Assembly (NCBI GenBank): GCA_036733985.1
Contig: DAIMZM010000012.1
Coordinates: 1 to 35,615, forward strand
Direction: 5' to 3'
DNA: 35,615 nucleotides
From: DAIMZM01 sp036733985
GTDB taxonomy: Bacteria; Bacillota; Dehalobacteriia; UBA4068
The notes beneath the pieces were generated by a model. That model made no database searches and had not been told where the DNA came from. It was given only the letters and a program-made list of their open reading frames with translations. The stretch's first letter is position 1, and every line of letters starts with the position of its first letter. The translations under genes and the position numbers were made by a program. Shown here piece after piece: positions 30,133-35,615 of the stretch.

Positions 30133-30636
30133 CTAGATCATCAGCAGCACGATCAGGGCCCCGGCCGCCCAGCCCATGCTGCGCCAGATTTTGCCGAACT
30201 GCAGCTCCTTGCCCCGGGCCGCTTCCTCCGCCGCCGCCAGCCGCAGGCGGCAAAGCTCCAACTGCTTCAGCTGCTGCTCAGCCCCGGAAAGGCCCAGCCC
30301 CGAGCCTAAGGGGGCCAGGATCTCCCAGGCTTCTCCATCCGCTACCGTCCGCTCCAGGGCAGCCTGCCAGGCTTCCCCAGCGGTGATCCCCTCCCCGGCC
30401 TGGAGCTGCCCGGCGGTTTCCAGGAACAGGTTCCCTTCGCTGCCGGCAGCCTTGGCGGCTAAAGCCAGGGCTTGGCTTAAGGGGGTCAGGGAATATTCGA
30501 TCTCCTTCATCAGCGCCAGCAGCCCCTGCTGCCAGGCGGCCAGACGCCGCCGCCGCCGGGTGAGCCGGGCCGCGCCGCCATAACCCCAGCCGGCGCAGGC
30601 CGCCAGGATCAGCAGCCCCCCCAGCAGCCGGGTCAT
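30133..30636 (-). CDS. spoIIIAB: Stage III sporulation protein AB
   Basis: A 167-residue membrane protein with an N-terminal helix (about 4-22), an Arg-rich cluster (RLTRRRRRL), a helical cytoplasmic domain and a C-terminal helix (WAAGALIVLLMI). It resembles the GspF-like secretion component proposed for SpoIIIAB, partner of the ATPase SpoIIIAA. The ATG at 30636 overlaps the spoIIIAA stop by 4 bp (ATGA), typical translational coupling. Confidence 0.94.
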   Translation of the reverse strand: MTRLLGGLLILAACAGWGYGGAARLTRRRRRLAAWQQGLLALMKEIEYSLTPLSQALALAAKAAGSEGNLFLETAGQLQAGEGITAGEAWQAALERTVADGEAWEILAPLGSGLGLSGAEQQLKQLELCRLRLAAAEEAARGKELQFGKIWRSMGWAAGALIVLLMI

Positions 30637-31571
30637 GGCGACCACACCCTTTCCACCGTGCCCGGCCCTTGCCGCCGGGACAGCAGCACCAGCCGCTGGA
30701 AACAGCCCTCCGCCAGCAGCGTGCCTAAGGCCGGCCGGCGGCGCAATTCCTCCTCGCCGCTGCCATGGGCCGTGGCCACCACCTTCACCCCGGCATTGCC
30801 GGCCTCATGGATGGCCTGGATATCCGCTTCCCGGCCCAGCTCATCGCAGATCAGCACTTCCGGGCTCATGGAGCGGAGCAGCATCATCAGGCCTTCCGCC
30901 TTGGGGCAGCCGTCCAGCACATCGCTGCGCAGACCCACATTCAGCTGGGGCAGGCCCTCCCGCATGGCGGCCAGTTCCGAGCGCTCGTCCACAATGCCCA
31001 CCCGGTGGGGCCGGGCGCCTTCTCCTTCCGCCAGCATCCGGGCCAGATCCCTGAGCAGGGTGGTTTTGCCGGCCAGGGGCGGGGAAATGATCAGGGTTTG
31101 CTGGATCTGGCCCTTCTCATCCAGCAGCAGGGGCAATACCTGGCGGGCCGCGCCCACGACGGGTCGGGCCACCCGGATATTGATGCCGGAAATCTCCTTC
31201 AAGGTGCGCACCTGGCCCTGCTGCAGCACAGCCCGGCCCGCCACGCCGGCCCGATGCCCGCCGGGCAGGGTGATATAGCCCCGGCGCAGCTCCTCTTCCA
31301 AGGCGTACAGGGAGGAGCCGGCCAGCAGCATCACGGTTTTATTCAGCTCATCCAGGCTCAGGATAAAAAAACTGCCCCGGCCGTCTTCGCTGTTCTGGGA
31401 AAGGCGCAGCAAGGCTTCCCGCTGGGCCAGGCGCAGCAAGACCGGCTGCTCCGCCTTGAGCCGCAATTCTTCCAGGCTGTATAGTTCCCCTTCCGGCAGG
31501 GCTTCCAGCTCCCGGCGGAGCCGGGGCGGCAGATAGGGCAGTATTTGCCTGTAAGCCAAATCCTGAAGCAT
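30633..31571 (-). CDS. spoIIIAA: Stage III sporulation protein AA (secretion-type ATPase)
   Basis: Cytoplasmic AAA-like ATPase of the SpoIIIA complex, needed for late forespore gene expression. The 312-residue protein has the N-terminal SpoIIIAA domain, Walker A SPPLAGKTT (163-171; the usual first Gly is Ser), the GIVDERSELAA segment and the Walker B-like PEVLICDELGREAD. ATG 31571 is preferred: AAGGCGG lies eight bases upstream and MLQDLAYRQILPYLP is a plausible family start. A TTG seven codons earlier (31592) falls inside the terminator hairpin just upstream. It is first in the eight-gene operon; no sigma-E promoter was recognised in the 94 bp upstream. Confidence 0.95.
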   Translation of the reverse strand: MLQDLAYRQILPYLPPRLRRELEALPEGELYSLEELRLKAEQPVLLRLAQREALLRLSQNSEDGRGSFFILSLDELNKTVMLLAGSSLYALEEELRRGYITLPGGHRAGVAGRAVLQQGQVRTLKEISGINIRVARPVVGAARQVLPLLLDEKGQIQQTLIISPPLAGKTTLLRDLARMLAEGEGARPHRVGIVDERSELAAMREGLPQLNVGLRSDVLDGCPKAEGLMMLLRSMSPEVLICDELGREADIQAIHEAGNAGVKVVATAHGSGEEELRRRPALGTLLAEGCFQRLVLLSRRQGPGTVERVWSP

Positions 31572-31573
31572 AT

Positions 31574-31623
31574 AAAAAACCGCCTTGTCCAATAAGATAT
31601 ATAATCTTATTGAATCAAGGCGG
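31574..31623 (-). terminator. Long hairpin with T-run directly before spoIIIAA
   Basis: On the minus strand CCGCCTTG (31623-31616) pairs with CAAGGCGG (31587-31580), and inside it AATAAGAT pairs with ATCTTATT (31611-31604 with 31598-31591). Six T (31579-31574) follow. It ends three bases before the spoIIIAA ATG, and its 3' arm contains the only SD-like sequence for that gene. Confidence 0.88.
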
Positions 31624-31665
31624 TCCTTAGAACAGTTTAATATTGCTTATAATGACGATTCGGGC

Positions 31666-32118
31666 TTATTCCCGGATCTCATGACCATCCTTATGGCACT
31701 CGTCGGCACAGTCGTCGCATTCGCATTCACAGGGCTCAAGGCCGCTGTCATTGGTGAAGACCACGGCGCCGCAGCTGGGGCAGGTGACCTCGATCACGTC
31801 CTCGTCATAAAGGATGGCTTCGTCAAAGCAGACCTGCTCCTGACAAACGGGGCATTCCACATCCACCATGCCGTCGTCCTCGTCCTCATCGTCTTCCTCG
31901 CCGTAAACGTCGTCCTCCAGATCAGCCAGGTCGCTGTCAATGCTCTCCAGATAATCCTCTAAATCCTCCTGTTGTCCCTGGAGAAACGCCAGCTGCTCGG
32001 CAACATCCTCCAGCACCTTCAGCATTTCGCCGATGACTTTGCCTTCCCTGGAATCATCCAGCTCCAGGCCGTCGGACAAACCCTGCAAATAAGCCACCTT
32101 CTGTTGTAAATCTTTCAT
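31666..32118 (-). CDS. CD1247-type N-terminal domain / zinc-ribbon protein
   Basis: A 150-residue acidic protein. The first 75 residues are helical (MKDLQQKVAYLQGLSDGL, a segment typical of the CD1247 N-terminal family found near spoIIIA in Clostridia). A very acidic linker follows (EEDDEDEDDG), then a zinc ribbon with CPVCQEQVCFDE and CPSCGAV. The last 20 residues add a second cysteine cluster, CECECDDCADECHKDGH, which could bind another metal. ATG 32118 follows AAGGGGG by seven bases. Function unknown; the position between efp and spoIIIAA is conserved as I recall. Transcription probably ends at the hairpin before spoIIIAA. Confidence 0.85.
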   Translation of the reverse strand: MKDLQQKVAYLQGLSDGLELDDSREGKVIGEMLKVLEDVAEQLAFLQGQQEDLEDYLESIDSDLADLEDDVYGEEDDEDEDDGMVDVECPVCQEQVCFDEAILYDEDVIEVTCPSCGAVVFTNDSGLEPCECECDDCADECHKDGHEIRE

Positions 32119-32185
32119 GGAAAAGCCCCCTTTCATCCGTTAAATTGCAACGTTGCGTCGTTTAGTATACCTTGTTCAGGAAAAA

Positions 32186-32749
32186 TTAATCTTTGCAGCG
32201 CTCGATGTATTCGCCGCTGTCCGTGTTCACCTTGATGCGGTCGCCCACATTGATGAAGAAGGGCACCCGCACCACAGCGCCGGTTTCCAGGGTGGCCGGC
32301 TTATTGCCGCCGGAGGCCGTATCCCCTTTGATGCCGGGCTCGGTTTCCACCACTGCCAGCTCCACGTTGCCAGGCAGGTCCACGCCGATGATATCACCCT
32401 TGAACAGCAGCACGGAGATGTTCATGTTCTCTTTCAGATAATTTTTCTTATCCGCCATCTTATCGTCGCCGATCTGGATCTGCTCAAAGTTTTCATTATC
32501 CATGAAAACATAAAATTCCCCGTCATGATAGAGATACTGCATCTCTCTCCGGTCCAGATGGGCTTTGGGCAGCTTCTCGCCGGCATTGAAAGTCCGCTCG
32601 ATCACAGCGCCGGTGCGGCTGTTCCGCATTTTGGTGCGGACAAAGGCGGAGCCTTTACCAGGCTTCACATGCTGAAAATCCACAACGATATAGGCGTCGT
32701 TGTCAATTTCCACCGAAACGCCGGTTTTGAAATCATTGGTCGAGATCAT
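32186..32749 (-). CDS. efp: Elongation factor P
   Basis: Relieves ribosome stalling at polyproline stretches. The 187-residue protein has the three-domain length and the conserved loop VKPGKGSAFVRTKMRN, with Lys32 at the tip (the site modified in many bacteria), plus the C-terminal GDRIKVNTDSGEYIERCKD. ATG 32749 lies seven bases after GGAGG; the ATG six bases earlier is too close. A sigma-A promoter lies just upstream. Confidence 0.98.
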   Translation of the reverse strand: MISTNDFKTGVSVEIDNDAYIVVDFQHVKPGKGSAFVRTKMRNSRTGAVIERTFNAGEKLPKAHLDRREMQYLYHDGEFYVFMDNENFEQIQIGDDKMADKKNYLKENMNISVLLFKGDIIGVDLPGNVELAVVETEPGIKGDTASGGNKPATLETGAVVRVPFFINVGDRIKVNTDSGEYIERCKD

Positions 32750-32800
32750 AATCATTCCTCCGCAACACTAAAATTTAGGGTCTTCGCTCATATTAGTATT

Positions 32801-32829
32801 ATTATACCATGAACCTTCCGGTTTAACAA
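32801..32829 (-). promoter_or_regulatory. Sigma-A-type promoter for efp
   Basis: On the minus strand TTGTTA (32829-32824) and a perfect TATAAT (32806-32801) are separated by 17 bp, about 50 bp before the efp start. Confidence 0.78.
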
Positions 32830-32835
32830 TCATAT

Positions 32836-32881
32836 CCTTTACCTGAACACAGGTAAAGGGGAGGCCGGTTGCCTCCCCTTT
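32836..32881 (-). terminator. Overlapping hairpins after rplS
   Basis: Two inverted repeats share bases. AAAGGGGAGGC/GCCTCCCCTTT spans 32855-32881 (11 bp) and CCTTTACCTG/CAGGTAAAGG spans 32836-32859 (10 bp, loop AACA). The first lies 17 bp after the rplS stop and ends in only TTT on the minus strand, so it is a terminator-like stem; the two stems exclude each other at AAAGG. Confidence 0.6.
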
Positions 32882-32898
32882 CAGGGCGAAGAAAGGAA

Positions 32899-33249
32899 TT
32901 AACCTCTGCGCACCTCTTTGATCCTGGCCGCTTTGCCGGTGAGGTGACGCAGATAATACAGCTTGGCCCGGCGGACTTTACCGTGGCGCTTGACCACGAT
33001 CTTATCCACACGGGGGGAATGCAGGGGGAAGGTACGCTCCACGCCAACGCCGTAAGCAACCCGGCGCACCGTGAAAGTCTCCCGGATGCCGCCGCCCTTG
33101 ATCTTGATGACCACGCCTTCAAAAACCTGGATGCGCTCCCGGCTGCCTTCAACCACCTTCACATGCACCTGAACGGTGTCGCCGGGGCGGATCAGCGGGA
33201 CGTCGGCCTTTAGCTGTTCCTGCTCGATGATATCCAACACATTGCTCAT
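32899..33249 (-). CDS. rplS: 50S ribosomal protein L19
   Basis: A large-subunit protein at the 30S-50S interface. The 116-residue sequence is typical, with RPGDTVQVHVKVVEGSRERIQVFEGVVI and the basic C-terminus YYLRHLTGKAARIKEVRRG. AGGAGG lies seven bases before the ATG. It has its own promoter and a leader of about 70 nt, and appears monocistronic rather than linked to trmD-rimM as in many genomes. Confidence 0.98.
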   Translation of the reverse strand: MSNVLDIIEQEQLKADVPLIRPGDTVQVHVKVVEGSRERIQVFEGVVIKIKGGGIRETFTVRRVAYGVGVERTFPLHSPRVDKIVVKRHGKVRRAKLYYLRHLTGKAARIKEVRRG

Positions 33250-33326
33250 GATAAAGCCTCCTTTTTCGTCAGCCGTTCATGCCCAGCAGTGGTTGGCAGC
33301 GGACCGGCTCATAAACATGCTCTGGT

Positions 33327-33355
33327 ATTATATCATGTTTAACCAGGCTATGCAA
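33327..33355 (-). promoter_or_regulatory. Sigma-A-type promoter for rplS
   Basis: On the minus strand TTGCAT (33355-33350) and a perfect TATAAT (33332-33327) are separated by 17 bp. The leader to the start codon is about 70 nt; I could not match it with confidence to the known L19 leader motif. Confidence 0.72.
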
Positions 33356-33392
33356 GGGTTTTCCCAGAAAAACCTATAGGCAAGCAAATAAG

Positions 33393-33415
33393 AAAAGCCC
33401 GCCAAAGCGGCGGGC
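33393..33415 (-). terminator. Rho-independent terminator after rpsI
   Basis: On the minus strand GCCCGCC (33415-33409) pairs with GGCGGGC (33403-33397), followed by TTTTCTTATTTG. It lies 15 bp past the rpsI stop. Confidence 0.92.
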
Positions 33416-33429
33416 CTTTGGAGCAAAAA

Positions 33430-33825
33430 TTAACGCTTGGAGAACTGGCTGGCTTTACGGGCTTTTTTGAGCCCGTACTTACGCCGCTCCTTCATCCTGG
33501 GATCCCGGGTCATATAGCCCGCATCCTTCAAAGCGGCACGCAGATCCGGATCAGCCTGCACCAGGGCGCGGGCAATGCCGTGACGCACAGCGCCGGCCTG
33601 GCCGGTGGTGCCGCCGCCTTTAACGGTGGCCGTCACGTCGTATTTATCCAGAGTGGAGGTAAGCGCCAGGGGTTGACGGACGATCATCTCCAGGGTTTTC
33701 TTGCCAAAATATTCGCCAAGCTCCCTGTCGTTAATGGCGACCTTGCCGGAACCGGGAAGGACCCAAACCCGGGCGACGGCGTTTTTGCGCCTGCCGGTGC
33801 CATAGAATTTACCAACATCAGCCAT
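33430..33825 (-). CDS. rpsI: 30S ribosomal protein S9
   Basis: A small-subunit protein whose C-terminal arginine reaches the P-site tRNA. The 131-residue protein has the standard YGTGRRKNAVARVWVLPGSGK start, VKGGGTTGQAGAVRHGIARAL, and the tail RKYGLKKARKASQFSKR. ATG 33825 follows AGGAGG by eight bases; in-frame codons upstream lie outside the conserved protein. It is 17 bp after rplM, the usual pairing. Confidence 0.98.
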   Translation of the reverse strand: MADVGKFYGTGRRKNAVARVWVLPGSGKVAINDRELGEYFGKKTLEMIVRQPLALTSTLDKYDVTATVKGGGTTGQAGAVRHGIARALVQADPDLRAALKDAGYMTRDPRMKERRKYGLKKARKASQFSKR

Positions 33826-33842
33826 CTGTTTTTCCTCCTCTC

Positions 33843-34271
33843 CTAGAATTCCCACGCTTCGGGTTGCTGGGCGGCATGGGGATGGGCGCTGCCTTCATAA
33901 ACCTTCAGCTTTTTGCTCTGGGCCCGGCCCAGGCGGTTATGGGGCAGCATGCCTTTGATCGCTTTTTCCACAGCCAGCACCGGCCGCTTCGCCATCAGGT
34001 CGCTGTACACGACTTCCCTCAGGCCGCCGGGATAACCGGAGTGGCGATAATACTTTTTCTGTTCCAGCTTTTTGCCGGTGAGCACAGCTTGCCCGGCATT
34101 GATGATAATAACAAAATCCCCGGTATCCAAATGGGGCGTAAAAATGGGCTTATGCTTTCCCCGCAGCAGTCGAGCGGCTTCGGTGGCGGTGCGGCCCAGG
34201 GGTCTGCCGGCAGCATCGATGATCCACCATTTTCTCTCGATCTGGGCGGGCTTGGCCATAAAAGTACCCAA
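33843..34271 (-). CDS. rplM: 50S ribosomal protein L13
   Basis: An early-assembly large-subunit protein. The 142-residue sequence has FMAKPAQIERKWWIIDAAGRPLGR and the PHNRLGRAQSKKLKVYEGSAHPHAAQ end. The start is a TTG at 34271: AGGAGGG is about eight bases upstream and the first residues MGTFMAKP match the usual MSTYMAKP. The ATG four codons later is 19 bases from the ribosome-binding site. A leader hairpin and a perfect-consensus promoter lie upstream. Confidence 0.98.
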   Translation of the reverse strand: MGTFMAKPAQIERKWWIIDAAGRPLGRTATEAARLLRGKHKPIFTPHLDTGDFVIIINAGQAVLTGKKLEQKKYYRHSGYPGGLREVVYSDLMAKRPVLAVEKAIKGMLPHNRLGRAQSKKLKVYEGSAHPHAAQQPEAWEF

Positions 34272-34311
34272 GTTGGTTCCCTCCTTAAAAATATCACAAA
34301 AACTCTCCAGG

Positions 34312-34345
34312 CGCTTATTGCCAACGGGGCGGAAGTCAACAAGCG
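34312..34345 (-). ncRNA. Candidate ribosomal L13 leader structure
   Basis: In the predicted rplM leader CGCTTGTTG (34345-34337) pairs with CAATAAGCG (34320-34312, one G-U pair) around a 16-nt loop that is GC-rich. Firmicutes rplM messages often carry an autoregulatory L13 leader; position and stem fit, but I did not match the covariance model. Confidence 0.45.
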
Positions 34346-34354
34346 TACTTATTA

Positions 34355-34383
34355 ATTATATCTGCAGCGTGAAGGGTTGTCAA
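34355..34383 (-). promoter_or_regulatory. Perfect-consensus sigma-A promoter for rplM-rpsI
   Basis: On the minus strand TTGACA (34383-34378), a 17-bp spacer and TATAAT (34360-34355) match the consensus at every position. Transcription would start near 34348. Confidence 0.9.
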
Positions 34384-34458
34384 GCAGATTTTCTTGATAT
34401 TTCAGCTTAAACCGGGTCTCTATCCCCAATTTATCCACAAACAGGACTGCCGGCAACT

Positions 34459-35229
34459 TTAATAATACACTTCCATCAGCATCAGGCCTTGGGGCGGCGC
34501 GGGCGGGATATGCAAATCCAGGCTGCCCGCCAGGAAATCCCGGATCTGCTCCGGCCGCAGCAGGCCCCGGCCCACCGCCACCAGGCGGCCGGTGATGATG
34601 CGCACCATCTTATAGAGGAAGCCGTCCGCCGCCGCTTCCAGGACCAAGGGCGATTGCAGCCGCTGCCAGGGGAAAAAGCCCGGCCCGGTTGGGGGTTGGC
34701 TGAGCTCTAATCGCCGGATTTGGCGGACAAAGTTGACGGCGGAAACCCCGGAGACGGTAAAATGGCGGAAATCATGCCGGCCCAGCAGATATTGGGCGGC
34801 AGCCCTCATGGCTGCCTCGTCCAAAGGCCCGCCCACCTGCCAGCTGTAGCGGCCGGTAAAAGCGGAGGCCGGGCCGCCCTGCTCGATCAGGTAGCGGTAA
34901 AGCTTGCCTTTGGCGTCATAGCGGGCATGGAAGTCCGCCGCCACCGCTTCCGCCTGCCGCACCCGGATATCCGGGGGCAGCTTGGCGTTGACGATCCCCG
35001 CCAGCTTGGCCAGGGGTACCGGGCGGGGGCTGATGAAATTGGCCCGCTGGCCATAGGCATGGACGCCGGCGTCGGTACGGCCCGCGCCGATAACGGCGAC
35101 GGGCTGTTGGTAGATGGCGGACAGGGCCTGCTCCAGGGTCTGCTGAATGCTGACGCTGTTTTTCTGCCGCTGCCAGCCATGGTAGGCGCTGCCGTCATAT
35201 TCCAGGGTCAGCAGGATATTTTCCCCCAT
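34459..35229 (-). CDS. truA: tRNA pseudouridine(38-40) synthase TruA
   Basis: Isomerises uridines 38-40 in the anticodon arm of tRNAs. The 256-residue protein has the conserved start LTLEYDGSAYHGWQRQ, the catalytic loop GAGRTDAGVHA with Asp53, and the C-terminal FLYKMVRIITGRLVAVGRGLL. ATG 35229 overlaps the ecfT stop by one base (TGATG), indicating coupling. A 75-bp gap with the rplM promoter separates its end from that promoter's -35. Confidence 0.97.
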   Translation of the reverse strand: MGENILLTLEYDGSAYHGWQRQKNSVSIQQTLEQALSAIYQQPVAVIGAGRTDAGVHAYGQRANFISPRPVPLAKLAGIVNAKLPPDIRVRQAEAVAADFHARYDAKGKLYRYLIEQGGPASAFTGRYSWQVGGPLDEAAMRAAAQYLLGRHDFRHFTVSGVSAVNFVRQIRRLELSQPPTGPGFFPWQRLQSPLVLEAAADGFLYKMVRIITGRLVAVGRGLLRPEQIRDFLAGSLDLHIPPAPPQGLMLMEVYY

Positions 35230-35615
35230 CAGACCAGTATCCTTTCGATGATCAGCGCCAGGGCCATAGCGATGAACAGGCCTAAAGCCATGCTGTCCCG
35301 GCGCTGCCAGACAGCCGCTTTCCAGCGGCTGCGGCCTTCGCCGCCCCGGTAGCATTTGGCCTCCATGGCCTGGGCCAAATCCTCGGCCCGGCGGAAAGCA
35401 GCCACGAATAAAGGCACCAGCAGCGGCGCCAGCTGGGCTGCCCGCTTGGCCAGATTGCCCTTGGACAGATCCGCGCCCCGGGCCTTCTGGGCCAGGATGA
35501 TGCGGTCGAATTCTTCCAGCACCGTAGGGATGAAGCGCAGGGCGATGGACATCATCATGGCGATCTCATGGGCCGGCACCTTGATCCGGGACAAGGGCTG
35601 CAGCAGGCTTTCCAG
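35229..35615 (-). CDS. ecfT: Energy-coupling factor transporter transmembrane protein EcfT (partial)
   Basis: Scaffold membrane subunit of ECF vitamin and metal transporters; couples the ATPases to substrate-binding S components. Only the C-terminal part is present, because the frame runs off the right edge without a start. Both coupling-helix motifs are visible: QKARGADL and AMEAKCYRGG (the usual second motif has Arg where Lys stands here). A final hydrophobic helix (MALGLFIAMALALIIERIL) ends the protein. Gene order ecfT-truA-rplM-rpsI is standard in Firmicutes, with ecfA genes expected further right. Confidence 0.93.
   Translation of the reverse strand: MESLLQPLSRIKVPAHEIAMMMSIALRFIPTVLEEFDRIILAQKARGADLSKGNLAKRAAQLAPLLVPLFVAAFRRAEDLAQAMEAKCYRGGEGRSRWKAAVWQRRDSMALGLFIAMALALIIERILV

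Noticed and set aside
32147..32156. GCAACGTTGC palindrome before the zinc-ribbon gene as an operator
   Set aside because: A 10-bp palindrome alone is too weak; no adjacent promoter with a good -35 could be identified.
33250..33320. Rfam-type L19 leader before rplS
   Set aside because: The position fits, but I could not recognise the conserved stem and loop, so it was not called.
1..35615. CRISPR arrays, tRNA or rRNA genes, insertion sequences, prophage or toxin-antitoxin genes
   Set aside because: Gaps are short and none shows regular direct repeats, cloverleaf sequence or transposase-like frames.

Overview
This window reads as a chromosomal stretch of an anaerobic, endospore-forming member of the Bacillota, most likely class Clostridia. 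Evidence: a complete spoIIIAA-AH operon, cwlD, a YlmC/YmxH protein and a PdaB-like deacetylase (sporulation); a two-iron superoxide reductase (anaerobe); an S-layer-homology protein (Gram-positive-type envelope); and Firmicutes-type gene orders (ecfT-truA-rplM-rpsI, efp-spoIIIA, asp23-amaP-DUF2273-nusB, cdaA-cdaR-glmM). Base composition is GC-rich (about 60% by eye, not computed), which is why long open frames also occur antisense to real genes. No tRNA, rRNA, transposase, phage gene or CRISPR array is visible. Almost every gene belongs to a recognisable core family.

Layout. 1-3256: mogA runs rightward and converges on the leftward t6A-tRNA group tsaE-tsaB-rimI-tsaD. 3257-11353: a leftward block cdaA-cdaR-FAD oxidoreductase-glmM-glmS plus a class-I amidotransferase-like hydrolase, coupling c-di-AMP synthesis to glucosamine-phosphate and peptidoglycan precursor supply; an AT-rich, hairpin-filled island lies between glmS and glmM. 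11651-13564: a rightward DUF881-Sbp-DUF881 membrane cassette ending at a bidirectional terminator. 13657-18540: leftward PdaB-like deacetylase-DacF, then M16 peptidase-dut-ymxH-dapB. 18626-19327: rightward cwlD. 19407-22258: leftward superoxide reductase and a secreted NAGPA-SLH protein, each with its own leader. 22501-26538: leftward asp23-amaP-DUF2273-nusB-TsaD paralogue-msrAB, fed by a vegetative-type promoter whose -35 box lies in the end of spoIIIAH. 26669-31571: spoIIIAA-AH. 31666-35615: a zinc-ribbon protein, efp, rplS, rpsI, rplM, truA and a truncated ecfT, with strong sigma-A-type promoters before efp, rplS and rplM.

I did not find a clearly new biological system. What stands out is mostly regulatory: a terminator hairpin fused to the spoIIIAA ribosome-binding region, a housekeeping promoter buried in the spoIIIA operon tail, a sigma-E-like promoter before the deacetylase, structured leaders before the SLH gene, asp23 and rplM, and overlapping hairpins after rplS. 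At the protein level the odd items are a second TsaD-like protein, a NusB with a long charged extension, a DapB with altered signature residues, and a SpoIIIAE whose signal peptide has no ordinary start codon. Promoters and hairpins were found by reading the sequence by eye; no folding, alignment or database search was run.
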